Assembly: GCA_964605235.1 (NCBI GenBank)
Contig: CAZSBB010000010.1
Location: 73,551 to 137,550 of the forward strand
Origin: CAZSBB01 sp964605235
Lineage (GTDB): Bacteria; Planctomycetota; Phycisphaerae; Phycisphaerales; Phycisphaeraceae
Reading direction: 5' to 3'
DNA length: 64,000 bases
Every line of letters begins with the position of its first letter. The stretch's first letter is position 1. Shown in pieces: positions 8,641 through 18,324 of this stretch. Below the pieces are notes generated by a model. It was not told the origin of the DNA. It ran no database searches and saw only the letters and a program-made list of their open reading frames with translations. Both the position numbers and the translations under genes were made by a program.

Positions 8641-9266
8641 TTACTGGTCGTCGTCGGCGAAGCGGCGCGCCGCCAGGGTCATGCGGACCAGATCGCTGGC
8701 GCTGCTGGCGCCCATCTTGTTCATCACCCGGGCCCGGTGGAGCTTGACGGTTTTTTCGCTGCGGAACAGTTCCTGAGCGATCTGGGCGGACGACCAGCCC
8801 TGCACCACCAGTTCGAAGATTTCCCGTTCGCGGGCGGTGAGCAAATCCAGCCGCCGTTCGAATTCCTGGCGGAGTTCGAGGTTCTGGCGGTTGACGCCAT
8901 CGCGCGTCAAAGCGTCCCGGATGCGGATCAGCAGGAGTTCCGGATCGAAGGGTTTTCCAGGAAGTCGAAGGCGCCGTCCTTGACCGCCTGCACCGCCATG
9001 GGCACATCGCCGTGGCCGGTGAGAATGATGACCGGCAGGGGGATGCGGCGTTCCCGCAGGGCGCGCAGCACCTGCAAGCCATTGCGGCCGGGCATGCGCA
9101 TGTCCACCAGGGCGCAGCCGGGCTGGTCCGGGTCGAGGTGCTCGAGAAAGCTGTCGCCATCGGGATGCGCCGTGGTGGGAAGCTGGTGCGCCGCGAGCAG
9201 GCGCTGGAGTGAGCGGCGCAGGTCGGGGTCATCATCGACAATCTGCACGACGGGGGCGGGGTTCAT
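8641..9266 (-). pseudogene. FixJ-like response regulator (REC + LuxR-type HTH) split by a one-base frameshift
   Basis: Two frames on the minus strand make up one protein. From 9266, the receiver domain reads VVQIVDDDPD with the phosphoacceptor Asp at residue 55 (ALVDMRMPG) and LTGHGDVPMAV; it should end in the conserved E-K-P-F, but reads E-N-P-S and stops soon after. The other frame supplies the lysine as part of KPFDPELLLIRIRD, and continues to 8641 with a LuxR-type helix-turn-helix (LTAREREIFELVVQGWSSAQ). Adding one A to the A4 run at about 8953-8956 (T4 on the plus strand) restores the protein. It overlaps the kinase stop (ATGA), so it is that kinase's partner. The break is either a sequencing/assembly error or a real inactivation; the intact remainder favours an error or a very recent mutation. 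Confidence 0.85.
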
Positions 9267-11164
9267 GGCGTCGGCTCCGCAGTGACAAGGGGCAAACTGA
9301 AGCAGAAGATCGCGCCCCCGGCGGGCGCGGCTTCATGCCAGATGCGTCCGCCGTGGTTTTCGACGATGGTGCGAGCGATGGACAAACCCAGGCCCAGGCC
9401 GCCGCGTCGTCCGCTGACGAATGGTTCAAACAAATGGGCCCGCATCTGGGGCGTCAGGCCGGGCCCGGAATCACAGATGCGCACCACCGCCGACCCGGCT
9501 CCGTCAACATGGGCGTTCAAGCGGACCCGGCGCTCGGCGGGGGTTCCTTCGGCGCTGGCTTCGATGGCGTTGCGCAGCAGGTTCAGGAGAACCTGTTCGA
9601 TCAGCACCGGGTCCACATCCACCAGCGGCGGGGCTTGGTGCAGCTCGAGTTGCACCTCCACGCCGTGGCTGTGGGCATAGCTGGTGAGCACCAGGGCGGT
9701 GTTGCGGATGAGTTGAGTCAGGTCGACGCGGCGACGTTGGCGCTGGGCGGGGCGCAGGAAGTTGCGGACCCGGCGGAGCACTTCCCCGGCGCGGCGCACC
9801 TGTTGATTGATGTCTTCGAGCGTGTCGAGCAACGGCCCGCGCTGCAACTGGCCGTCGCGCACTTCCGCCAGCGCGGCGGCGGTGTAGTTGGCGATGCACG
9901 CCAGCGGTTGGTTGAGCTCATGCGCCAAGCCGGACGCCAGTTCGTTGACGGTGCTGACCCGCGCCATGTGCGCCAGTTCATCGAGGCGCTGGCTGGCGGA
10001 TTGCTCGGCGGATTTCCAGTCGGTCACATCACTGGCGATTGCCTCCAGGCGCAGGGGGCGGCGCTGCTCGTCGTAGACCAGCACGTTGCGCTGATGGATA
10101 TGGCGGACGGCGCCCCGGGGGCGGATTACCTGGTACTCCCAGGCGGGGTCCAGCCGGCCCTGACGCAGGCGGCGCCAGTAGCCATGCACCGCGCGGCGGC
10201 TGGCGGGATGCAGCAGGCGCCAGACCAGGCGCGGCTGGGCCTGGAGCTGGGCGGGCAGCACGCCGGCGAGGGTGAACAAGGCGGGACTGATGTACTCGAA
10301 CTGGCCGGTGGGCAGGTGGATGCTGAATATGACGTCGGCGGCGTTCTCCATCAGCCGGCGGAAGCGGGCTTCGCTTTCCTGCAGGCTATGGGTCACGCGG
10401 CGCTGGGCGAGGGTTTCGCTTTCAATGCGCACCGCCAGGTGGTCGAACGCCTGCGCCAGTTGCTGCAATTCGTCGCCGCCGTCGAGAGGCACGGGGATCG
10501 CCGAGCGGGCGCCCAGGTCGCCTTCCGCCAGACGCTGGGCCGCCGTGACCAGGCTGCGCGTCGGGCGGATCACCAGGGCATAGAGCAAGCCATACAGCAC
10601 CAGGGTGAGCATGGCGGAGCTCAGCAGAATCATCGCCAGGCGCTCAACCAGATGCTCGCGCACCTCGTGCAATTGCGGACGAACATCAAAGCTCAGATGG
10701 ATAAACAGGTTCTGCGCGCCTGCGGGATCAGCCATCTCGACACGGGTGACTGACAGCACCTGATTGCGCGCCACATCGTTGTACAGCACCACATTGGCGG
10801 CATGGGGGGCCGCCGCCTGCGTCAGCAGCTTGGGCAGGAGGGGTCCGCACCCCGAGCATTGTCCCGCCAGCACGTTGCCCTGTCCATCCAGCAGCAGGAC
10901 TTCGCCCAGGCCGCCGTTGACGATGGCGAGCTCGATGGCCCGCGTCAGCACCGCGCGACACTGGGAACCCTCGTCGTTGAACTCCGGCGCCAGCGGTTGG
11001 AGCAGTCCCACCAGCAACCGGGATCGGCGTTGTATGGCGCCGCGGCCGGTGTCCCAGGCGGCGTGGACTTGCGTCTGGTAGTCGCTGGTCACATCCAGCA
11101 CCAACCCCAGGCCCCCCACCAGCGCCAAGGCCGCCAGCAGCTTGAGCGCCAGCGATCGGGTCAT
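9263..11164 (-). CDS. Membrane sensor histidine kinase (FixL/DctB-like, HAMP-PAS-HisKA-HATPase)
   Basis: The 633-residue protein has an N-terminal membrane segment (5-25), an extracytoplasmic region, a second segment just before the RPTRSLV of a HAMP domain, then a PAS domain (ARFRRLMENAADVIFSI). The HisKA box is GLAHELNQPLACIANY with the phosphorylated His near 415, of the NtrB/FixL/DctB type. The ATPase domain has the N box RNAIEAS, DSGPGL and GLGLGLSIA. The extracytoplasmic part contains CSGCG, a C-x2-C pair that might sense redox state or metal (inference). The start at 11164 is chosen because the signal/membrane helix begins there; a longer in-frame start would add a Pro/Arg-rich leader. 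It is followed by its frameshifted regulator through an ATGA overlap. Confidence 0.9.
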   Translation of the reverse strand: MTRSLALKLLAALALVGGLGLVLDVTSDYQTQVHAAWDTGRGAIQRRSRLLVGLLQPLAPEFNDEGSQCRAVLTRAIELAIVNGGLGEVLLLDGQGNVLAGQCSGCGPLLPKLLTQAAAPHAANVVLYNDVARNQVLSVTRVEMADPAGAQNLFIHLSFDVRPQLHEVREHLVERLAMILLSSAMLTLVLYGLLYALVIRPTRSLVTAAQRLAEGDLGARSAIPVPLDGGDELQQLAQAFDHLAVRIESETLAQRRVTHSLQESEARFRRLMENAADVIFSIHLPTGQFEYISPALFTLAGVLPAQLQAQPRLVWRLLHPASRRAVHGYWRRLRQGRLDPAWEYQVIRPRGAVRHIHQRNVLVYDEQRRPLRLEAIASDVTDWKSAEQSASQRLDELAHMARVSTVNELASGLAHELNQPLACIANYTAAALAEVRDGQLQRGPLLDTLEDINQQVRRAGEVLRRVRNFLRPAQRQRRRVDLTQLIRNTALVLTSYAHSHGVEVQLELHQAPPLVDVDPVLIEQVLLNLLRNAIEASAEGTPAERRVRLNAHVDGAGSAVVRICDSGPGLTPQMRAHLFEPFVSGRRGGLGLGLSIARTIVENHGGRIWHEAAPAGGAIFCFSLPLVTAEPTP

Positions 11165-11357
11165 GCCCAGGATTCCCGCGCAAGACAGGGGCAAAGCCCG
11201 TCGCCGGAAATCCACGCAGGCCGGCGGTGGCGACAACGGGACAGCAGCGCGCATTGTAATCGCTGGGCGCGCCAGCGCCGCATCGGCGTCAGGCGGGCGC
11301 CGCAGGTCGCCGACCAGAGCTCCCTGGAAACCGGCAAAAAACGCGCGGAAACGGGGG

Positions 11358-14300
11358 TTACCGCACGGGCGCCGGGGCGTTGCTCGCTCCGCCGGCGCCG
11401 GCTTTCTTCAGGCGCACCAGCAGCAACGGCGCGGCAATGGCGATCGAACTGTAGGTGCCGACCACGATGCCCACGAACATGCCGAAGGCGAAGCCGTGCA
11501 CGCCTTCACCGCCCAGCTCGTAAAGGACGAACACCGCGATCAACGTGGTGAAGCTGGTCATGGTGGTGCGGCTGAGGGTCTGGTTGATCGAGCGATTGAT
11601 GATCTCGGGCGTGGCGAACGCCAGCCGGCCGCGGTTTTCACGGATACGGTCGAACACCACGATGGTGTCGTTGAGCGAGTAGCCCACGAGGGTCAGCAGG
11701 GCGGCGACCATGGCGAGGTTGATCTTGAAGTCGGCGATCAGCAGCCAGTCGCCGATGGGGCTGTGATAGGCGAGATAGCTGACGGCGATCAGCCCCAGAG
11801 CGATGGACACGTCGTGGACCAGCGCGGCGATCGCCGCCAGGCCGTAGCCCAGCCGCCCGAACCGCAGCCAGACGTAGAGCACCACCGCCATCAGGGACAG
11901 GAACAGCGCCTGCCCGGCTTTGGCCTGCATGGCGCCGGAGATCTGGCTGGAGAAGCTCGATACGCTCGCCAGGCTGGTGTCGCGGGTCAGGGCGTCGCGG
12001 ACCAGGCTCCATTCGGTGGTCGCCAGACCTTGCGGGTCGTCGGTGAACGCCGCCGGGTCGTCGATGTAGTTGGTGGCTTGATCGCGCACCACCACCACCG
12101 CCGAGGAGTAGGTCGGCTCAGCGCCCACGCCCGCCAGGGTCACGCCGATGACGTCAAACTGGCGGAAGCCCAGCGTTTCATAGCTCGGCTGCAGACGCAT
12201 GCGCTTGATGCGCTGCGCCAGGTCGGCTTCGGTGGTCGCGGGCTTGAGGTCCTCGAGCAGGATCGCCACGCCCCCGAGGTATTCGCTCACGTCCTCCTGG
12301 ATCGACCGGTGCACCACTTCGCCCAGATTGCTGCTGTTGATCGGATAGACCGGCGCGTCCGCCAGGCGGGTTTGCTCGACGCCCTGGAACTCCAGCTGCA
12401 CCTGGGTGTCGAGCTTGTCGAGGAACGCCTGCTTGATCACTTTGCTCACCAGCGTGGGGTCTTCCACCAGCGTCTGAATGGAGAACGCCGAGGCCCGGTC
12501 GCCGTCGGTGCGGCCGACGGTCAGGATGCGCGCTCCGGTCCCGCTGCCGCGGAAGCGCGGCTCGTTGTATTCCGCCGCCACTTTGTCCATGCGCTCGCGC
12601 GCTTCGCTGAGCGTGAGGGTTTCACCTTCGCGCAGCTCAAAGCCCACTTCCGTGCCGCTGCGGAACTCGATGTCCAGCATGTCGGCGCCGCGCAGGGCGA
12701 TCGCCACATAGCTGCCGGCGATCAACAGCGCGCTGATGACCATGAAGACCGGCAGCTTCTTCATCCAGTCCACATTGGGCGACAGCGCCCGCTGCACGGC
12801 GGGCACAACCATCGGCAGCGAGGGCAGCGTGCGGGCGCCGGTGAAGCGGAAGTACCAGTCGAAAATGACGCGGGTGCAGAACAGGGCGGTGAACATGGTC
12901 GCCGCGATGCCGATGCCCAGCGTCAGGGCGAAGCCTTTGATTTCCGTGGTGGCGGTGTAGTACAGCACCACGCAGGTGATGATGGTGGTGATGTTGGCGT
13001 CGAGAATGGTGGAGAAGGCTTTTTCGTAGCCCCGCCGCAGGGCGACATGCATGGGTTCGCCGGCCTGGAGTTCCTCGCGGATACGCTCGAAGATCAGCAC
13101 GTTGGCGTCCACCGCCATGCCGATGGTCAGCACGATGCCCGCGATGCCCGGCAGGGTCCAGGTGGCTTCGAGCAGACACATCACGCCCAGGATGACCACC
13201 ATGTTGGCGAGCAGGGCGAAGACCGCCACGATGCCGCCGAAGAAGTAGTAGACGATCATGAAGACGCTGACGGCGATGAGCGACCACTTGGAGGCGTTGA
13301 GCCCGGCATGCAGGTTGTCCTGGCCCAGTTGCGGGCCGATGGTCTTGACGCTGATGGGCTGTTCGCTGACCGCCGCCGCGAGGGTGCCGGCGTTGAGGGT
13401 GCGGATGAGGTAGTCCAGTTCCCGGGCGCCGAAGCCGCCGGACCCGCCGGTGATGATGCCCGAGCCGTGGATTTTGTCGTTGATGCGTGGGGCGGACATG
13501 ACCCGGCCGTCGAGGCAGATGCCCATGGGCTGGCCGATGTGGTTGCCGGTGAGCTGCGCCATCAGGCCGCCGCCGACGGCGTTGAGCGCGAAGCTCACCG
13601 CGGGGAAGCCGCTTTCATCCATGGTGGGAAACGCCCGGCTCAGTTCCCAGCCCGGCTGGGCGCGGGTCAGGCCGGTTGGCGCGGCGTTGCCCATCAGCAC
13701 GTAGTACTCGCCGGCGTACAACTGACCGATCAGGCCGCGCCCGGCGAAGTAGGCTTCGGGGTTCTGTTCCAGCTCCGCGCGTTGGCGGGCGTTTTCGGTG
13801 AAGCTGGGGTTGCCGTTCTCATCGCGGTCGACCTGCATCCATTTCCAGGGGCGGTCGCCGCCGGCGCGGGGGCCTTTTTCGCGCAACTGCTGGCGGTAGT
13901 TGTTGACGTCGGGCACGCTGGAGGCGGTGGCGGCGATGCGGAACTCGAGCACGCCCGAGCCGCGCATCATGGTGATCAGGTCCGAGGCGTCGTCGAGCGG
14001 GCCTTTGACCTTCTCGTATGCTTCATATGCCGCCGCCACGGCGCGGATGTCCGCTTCACGCTGGGGATGGGCGGCAATCAGCTTGTTGAGCGCCGCCTCA
14101 CGCAGCGTCGGGTCGCCTTCCCTGGCGTCCTTGGCGCGGGTGTTGGGCACGCTGACCACGCGCTCCAGTTCCGCCACATCGACATTGCTGCCCAGCACCG
14201 CTTCCCGGGCGGCGGTGTACTGCTCTTCGACCGCCAGCAGCGCGGGGACTTTTTCCTGAAGCTGCTTGCGCAACGCGGTCAGGGCGTCCTGCGCCTGCTG

Positions 14301-14885
14301 CTTTTTGTCTGCGGGGGCGTCGGCGGGGAGCTGGTCCAGGGCGTCCTGCGCCGCCTGAAGCTGCTGGTCCAGTTGCTGCACGGGCTGCTGCGCCGCCGCG
14401 CGGGCGTCGTGCGCCGCCGCCAGGTCCGCCAGCTTTTCGCGCAGCGCCGGATTGCCCGCCGCCAGCTTTGCCAGCAGTTCATCGCGCTGGGCGGCATCCG
14501 CCACCGCCACGGCGCGTTCGAGCTGTCGTTCGTCGAGATTGCGCTGGCCGACGGCCTCGAGCAGATCGACGTACTGGTCGCGGAGCTGGCGGGTGTTGGT
14601 GGAGCTCAGCGGCATCTGGACTTCAAAGCGATTGCCCGCCAGGGGACGCCAGACCAGGTTGCGCACGCCCTGGGGGTCGACGCGCTTCTGATAGCTGGCG
14701 ATGATCTGGTCGATGGCTTCGCGGGAGTCCATGCCCTCGGGCACGTCCACCTGGTAGGTCAGCGTGGTGCCGCCGACCAGGTCGAGACCCGGCTTGAGCT
14801 TTTTGCTCGGTGGGTAGAGCATCAGGCCGCAAAGGCCCAGCGCCACCACAATGAAGATCGGTTTCCACAGCGGCGTTTGATACAT
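11358..14885 (-). CDS. secDF: Protein translocase SecDF, single-chain fusion
   Basis: The 1175-residue protein joins SecD and SecF. The SecD part begins with a membrane helix and GLDLVGGTTLTYQVD, and later has GIAGIVLTIGMAVDANVLIF and a cluster of membrane segments. The SecF part starts near WMKKLPVFMVISALL, with IEFRSGTEVGFEL and SLNDTIVVFDRIRE. SecDF uses the proton gradient to pull preproteins from SecYEG. The first periplasmic region of SecD has about 200 extra residues (roughly 95-300), rich in Ala, Gln, Glu and Arg and predicted helical, which shorter SecD proteins lack. yajC lies 20 bases upstream and tgt before that, the common tgt-yajC-secD-secF order. Confidence 0.95.
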   Translation of the reverse strand: MYQTPLWKPIFIVVALGLCGLMLYPPSKKLKPGLDLVGGTTLTYQVDVPEGMDSREAIDQIIASYQKRVDPQGVRNLVWRPLAGNRFEVQMPLSSTNTRQLRDQYVDLLEAVGQRNLDERQLERAVAVADAAQRDELLAKLAAGNPALREKLADLAAAHDARAAAQQPVQQLDQQLQAAQDALDQLPADAPADKKQQAQDALTALRKQLQEKVPALLAVEEQYTAAREAVLGSNVDVAELERVVSVPNTRAKDAREGDPTLREAALNKLIAAHPQREADIRAVAAAYEAYEKVKGPLDDASDLITMMRGSGVLEFRIAATASSVPDVNNYRQQLREKGPRAGGDRPWKWMQVDRDENGNPSFTENARQRAELEQNPEAYFAGRGLIGQLYAGEYYVLMGNAAPTGLTRAQPGWELSRAFPTMDESGFPAVSFALNAVGGGLMAQLTGNHIGQPMGICLDGRVMSAPRINDKIHGSGIITGGSGGFGARELDYLIRTLNAGTLAAAVSEQPISVKTIGPQLGQDNLHAGLNASKWSLIAVSVFMIVYYFFGGIVAVFALLANMVVILGVMCLLEATWTLPGIAGIVLTIGMAVDANVLIFERIREELQAGEPMHVALRRGYEKAFSTILDANITTIITCVVLYYTATTEIKGFALTLGIGIAATMFTALFCTRVIFDWYFRFTGARTLPSLPMVVPAVQRALSPNVDWMKKLPVFMVISALLIAGSYVAIALRGADMLDIEFRSGTEVGFELREGETLTLSEARERMDKVAAEYNEPRFRGSGTGARILTVGRTDGDRASAFSIQTLVEDPTLVSKVIKQAFLDKLDTQVQLEFQGVEQTRLADAPVYPINSSNLGEVVHRSIQEDVSEYLGGVAILLEDLKPATTEADLAQRIKRMRLQPSYETLGFRQFDVIGVTLAGVGAEPTYSSAVVVVRDQATNYIDDPAAFTDDPQGLATTEWSLVRDALTRDTSLASVSSFSSQISGAMQAKAGQALFLSLMAVVLYVWLRFGRLGYGLAAIAALVHDVSIALGLIAVSYLAYHSPIGDWLLIADFKINLAMVAALLTLVGYSLNDTIVVFDRIRENRGRLAFATPEIINRSINQTLSRTTMTSFTTLIAVFVLYELGGEGVHGFAFGMFVGIVVGTYSSIAIAAPLLLVRLKKAGAGGASNAPAPVR

Positions 14886-14905
14886 GGAGTCGTCCCAGGC
14901 CGGGG

Positions 14906-15370
14906 TTATTCGCCGGCGGCTTCGTCAGTGACGTTCTGAATGGCGGACTTGGCGAACTTGATGCGGGTGTTGCTGTTCTCGTCGACCTTGAGGACCACCT
15001 CGTTGTCGCGGACCTCGACCACGGTGCCGATGATGCCGCCGATGGTCTGCACGCGATTGCCCTTCTTGAGCGAGGCGATCAGTTCCTGGCGTTTCTTGCG
15101 TTCTTTGGATTGCCCGCGCATGGAGATGAAGATCATCAGCCCGAGCATGCCGATCATGACCAGGAAGAAGGTCGAGCCGCCCAGCCCCGGAGGCGCCGCA
15201 GGCTGCGCCGGCGCGCCGCCGAGCGGTTGGCCGTTTTCCCCGGTCGTGACGGTGGCGCCATTTTCCGCGCCGGCGCCGGCGGCACTGTTGGCGGTGGTGT
15301 TCGTCCCGCCGGCGCTCGCCGGCTGCAGGTCTTCCTGCGCCAGCAGCAGGGGTACGTTGGTCCAATTCAT
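14906..15370 (-). CDS. yajC: Preprotein translocase accessory subunit YajC
   Basis: The 154-residue protein has a Gly/Ala/Thr-rich N-terminal stretch, one membrane segment (FFLVMIGMLGLMIFISM), then the typical basic RGQSKERKKRQEL, and the YajC core LKKGNRVQTIGGIIGTVVEV ending in a strand that reads DENSNTRIKFAKSAI. YajC associates with SecDF in the membrane. The ATG at 15370 is preferred to one four codons upstream because GGGAG lies five bases before it. The N-terminal extension ahead of the membrane helix (about 65 residues) is longer than in E. coli YajC. The gene is operonic with secDF. Confidence 0.93.
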   Translation of the reverse strand: MNWTNVPLLLAQEDLQPASAGGTNTTANSAAGAGAENGATVTTGENGQPLGGAPAQPAAPPGLGGSTFFLVMIGMLGLMIFISMRGQSKERKKRQELIASLKKGNRVQTIGGIIGTVVEVRDNEVVLKVDENSNTRIKFAKSAIQNVTDEAAGE

Positions 15371-15469
15371 GATGACTCCCATCTGGTCAGAAGCGATAAA
15401 CCAGCCCGGCCCGCTCCGGCGCGGACCCGGCGCCTAACCCGGGGCAGACCCACCGCCCCGCGCCTGGCG

Positions 15470-16711
15470 CTATGCCGACGTTTCCGCGTCGGCGCTCGGC
15501 TCGGCCCCCCCCGGCGCGGCAGCGAATGCCACCGGCCAGCGTCGGGCGAGCAAAGACCAGTCATTGTGGGCGATACAGGTGCGGATGTCCAGCAGGTACC
15601 GCTGGAAGTGCCGCAGGTTATGCAGCGTCACCAGCACCCCCGCCAGCATTTCCCCCGCCACGAACAGATGCCGCAGGTAGCTGCGACTGAATCCCCCCGC
15701 ACAGGCGGCACAATCGCAGCCGGGCTCGATGGGCAATGGGTCGCGGGCAAACCGGGCGTTGCGCAGCCGCATTTGCCCCGTGCTGGTGAACGCATTGGCG
15801 TTGCGGGCGTTGCGCGTGGGCAGCACGCAGTCGAACATGTCCACCCCGGCCCGCACCGCCGCCAGGATGTCCCGTTCATACCCGACGCCCATCAGGTAGC
15901 GCGGGCGATCGCTCGGCAGCAGGGGAGCGGTGTGCTCGACCACGCGCTTAAGCTGCTCATACCCCTCGCCGACCGCCACCCCGCCGATGGCGTACCCCGG
16001 CAGGTCCAGGGCGGTGGTGTGCCGGGCGGACCAGTCGCGCTGCGCCAGGTCGGTGCCGCCTTGCACGATGCCGAACAACGCCTGCTCGGACTTGCGGCCG
16101 TGCGCCGCCACGCAGCGCGCCAGCCAGCGCACCGAGCGTTCGCACGCCGCCTGCACCCGCTGGCGATACCCGGCGGCGTCCACGGCATGGCGCGTGCGGC
16201 CGGTGGCGGGGGGCAGGTCGTCACCCTGGCCATCGTCGGCGGCCGGGGGGCAGTCGTCGAACGCCATGATGATGTCCGCGCCCAGTTCGTTCTGCACCTG
16301 CATCGAGCGCTCGGGCGTCAGCCGGACGGTCGCGCCGTCGAGATGACTTTTGAAGGTCACGCCGTCTTCGTCAATGCGGTTGGCGTCGGCGAGGCTGAAG
16401 ACCTGAAAGCCGCCCGAGTCCGTCAGGATCGGGTGCGGCCAGCGCATCCATTGATGCAACCCGCCCATGGCGGCAACCAGGTCCGAGCCCGGCCGGAGCA
16501 TCAGGTGATAGGTGTTGCCCAGGATGATCTGCGCCCCCAACGCTTCCACCTGCAGCGGCAGCAGGCCCTTGACCGTGCCCTGCGTGCCCACCGGCATGAA
16601 GGCGGGGGTGTCAAACGTGCCATGGGGCGTGTGCACGCGCCCCAGCCGCGCCGCGGAGGTGGTGTCCGCGTGGATCAGTTCATAGCGCAAAGCCTGGGTC
16701 GGGTCCGACAT
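15470..16711 (-). CDS. tgt: tRNA-guanine transglycosylase (queuine tRNA-ribosyltransferase)
   Basis: This protein of about 413 residues exchanges guanine-34 of GUN anticodons for preQ1. It begins LRYELIHADTTSAARLGRV, has GTPAFMPVGT-like TPAFMPVGTQGTVKG, the catalytic LTDSGGFQVFSL, the second aspartate in DMFDCVLPTRNARNANAF and the zinc site CDCAACAGGFSRSYLRHLF. The start at 16711 (or 16720) is preferred to the longest frame, which would overlap the upstream membrane glycosyltransferase gene and add an Arg/Ser-rich leader. An insertion rich in Asp, Pro and Gly (PPAADDGQGDDLPPATG) lies in the middle of the enzyme. It is the first gene of tgt-yajC-secDF. Confidence 0.94.
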   Translation of the reverse strand: MSDPTQALRYELIHADTTSAARLGRVHTPHGTFDTPAFMPVGTQGTVKGLLPLQVEALGAQIILGNTYHLMLRPGSDLVAAMGGLHQWMRWPHPILTDSGGFQVFSLADANRIDEDGVTFKSHLDGATVRLTPERSMQVQNELGADIIMAFDDCPPAADDGQGDDLPPATGRTRHAVDAAGYRQRVQAACERSVRWLARCVAAHGRKSEQALFGIVQGGTDLAQRDWSARHTTALDLPGYAIGGVAVGEGYEQLKRVVEHTAPLLPSDRPRYLMGVGYERDILAAVRAGVDMFDCVLPTRNARNANAFTSTGQMRLRNARFARDPLPIEPGCDCAACAGGFSRSYLRHLFVAGEMLAGVLVTLHNLRHFQRYLLDIRTCIAHNDWSLLARRWPVAFAAAPGGAEPSADAETSA

Positions 16712-16748
16712 GGGAGACATGGTAGCGGGATTGCCCAGACCGTCGGAA

Positions 16749-18308
16749 CTACGACCGAGCCGGCGCGGCGACCGGCGTGAGCACATAAGTCCACAGTTGA
16801 CGCCCCCACACCGTCACCGGCTCGGTGTGCAGCGTCTGAGGGGAAGGCGTGCCGATGGCGATGGTGTACGTCGGCGGGGTCGTGGGCCGCAGTGGAAAGT
16901 GATCGCCCACGTGGGAGAGAATCACGCCCCCATCGGTCTGCTGGATCAGGTTCGCCTCCCGCACCCACCGCGCCATGCGCAGCGCCGCCTCGCCCTGCGC
17001 CTGCAGATAGCACATGCCCAGCGCGGACAGCCCGGCGAACAGCAGCACGCTCACGCCGGTGAGCACGGCGGTCAGGCGTGGCCGTTGCTGCCAGCCGAGC
17101 AGCACCAGGTAGAGCAACACCAGCGGCAACACCAGCAGCAGGTAGCGCTGGGTCGGGCGCGTCAGGCTGCTGATGAGCAGGTAGGGCAGCATGGTGAACA
17201 GCACCAGCTGCGCCAGCGGGCGCAGCGGGCTGCGCTCGGTGAACAGCAGGAAGAGCAGCAGCACGCCCAGCACCAGCCCGCCGGTTTCGATCAAGCGCAA
17301 CAACAATCCCCACGCCGACGCCGCCTGGCCGAAGTCCATTTCCCCGGTGCGGTAGCCGGAGATCACCAGCCAGCCCACCAGCGCGCTGAGCACCGCCGCC
17401 AGCAGCAGCGCGCACCGTTGTCGCCTGGATGCGGTGGCGCGCGGACAGCACAGCAGCAGACCCAGTGGCCCACAGAACAAGCCCAGGAACGCCAGGTACT
17501 TGCCCAACACGAAAAACGCATCAATCAGGCTCGGCCGCAAAGCGTGTGTGCGCTGATGCGTTGCGGGAATCCCCTGAATCCCGAAGTGCTGTTGGATCGT
17601 CAGAAAATAGAGCCCCAGCGCCAGCGCCGGCAGCAGGACGTACCACGCCAGCGCCGCCTTGCGCTGTCGCATGCCTGACGCCGCGCCGGAGGGTTCAAAC
17701 CACAACAGGTACACGAAACCCATGCCCAGCAGCAGGCAGTTGAACTTCACCACCACCGCCAGGGCGAACAGGGCGCCGCCCGCAGCGTGCCACGCCCAGC
17801 CGCGCCCTCGACCGGCGCAACAGCACACCAGCGCCAGCAGGCTCAGGCCGGTGGGCAGGATGTCCGCGGTGGCCTGCCCGGTGTACAGGAAGATCATCGG
17901 ATGCAGACCCGTCACCAGCGCCCAGCCCAGCAACCAGCGCCGGTTCACAGCAATGGCGCGGCGTCCCAGCAGCACCCCACACAGGAGAATCATCACTCCC
18001 CCCGCCAGTGCGGGAAGGCGTGGCGTCACGAACGAATCCCCCGGCAAACCCAGCCGATGCAGCCCCGACAGCAGCAGCGGATAGCCCAGTGGGTTGGCTT
18101 GATAGTGCCAGAAGTACGCCAGTTCAGCACCAACGGGCGCGGTCGCCAGCGCCCGCCCCGCCGCCGCGAAGGCGAATTCCTGATTGATAAACGGCCGATC
18201 CAGCCACCACGCCTGCGTTCCAGTCACTCCCAGCACCACCAGTATCGGCAACAACCAGCGATAAGCCGCCGGTGCCCCGACAGTGCTGGCCGGTGAGTGC
18301 AAATCCAT
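16749..18308 (-). CDS. Multi-pass membrane glycosyltransferase, PMT/ArnT-like
   Basis: The 519-residue protein has about 11-13 hydrophobic segments. After the first membrane helix comes an extracytoplasmic loop with INQEFAFAAAGRAL and YFWHYQANPLGYPLL, the shape of GT-C enzymes of the GT39/GT83 type in which acidic residues in the first loop are catalytic. Here that region carries NQE and an H-Y-Q-A-N-P-L-G-Y-P motif. It probably transfers a sugar from a polyprenyl phosphate to a lipid or protein on the outer face of the membrane. The acceptor is unknown. It sits in line with tgt and ribBA, but spacing does not prove an operon. Confidence 0.7.
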   Translation of the reverse strand: MDLHSPASTVGAPAAYRWLLPILVVLGVTGTQAWWLDRPFINQEFAFAAAGRALATAPVGAELAYFWHYQANPLGYPLLLSGLHRLGLPGDSFVTPRLPALAGGVMILLCGVLLGRRAIAVNRRWLLGWALVTGLHPMIFLYTGQATADILPTGLSLLALVCCCAGRGRGWAWHAAGGALFALAVVVKFNCLLLGMGFVYLLWFEPSGAASGMRQRKAALAWYVLLPALALGLYFLTIQQHFGIQGIPATHQRTHALRPSLIDAFFVLGKYLAFLGLFCGPLGLLLCCPRATASRRQRCALLLAAVLSALVGWLVISGYRTGEMDFGQAASAWGLLLRLIETGGLVLGVLLLFLLFTERSPLRPLAQLVLFTMLPYLLISSLTRPTQRYLLLVLPLVLLYLVLLGWQQRPRLTAVLTGVSVLLFAGLSALGMCYLQAQGEAALRMARWVREANLIQQTDGGVILSHVGDHFPLRPTTPPTYTIAIGTPSPQTLHTEPVTVWGRQLWTYVLTPVAAPARS

Positions 18309-18324
18309 CTGGTGTCCACCTGTC

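Noticed and set aside
11142..14939. A very long plus-strand open frame opposite secDF
   Set aside because: It is the reverse frame of a strongly supported gene, with His/Gln/Gly/Arg-rich content and no domain. Similar long frames lie opposite the glycogen-synthase-like and cyclase genes.
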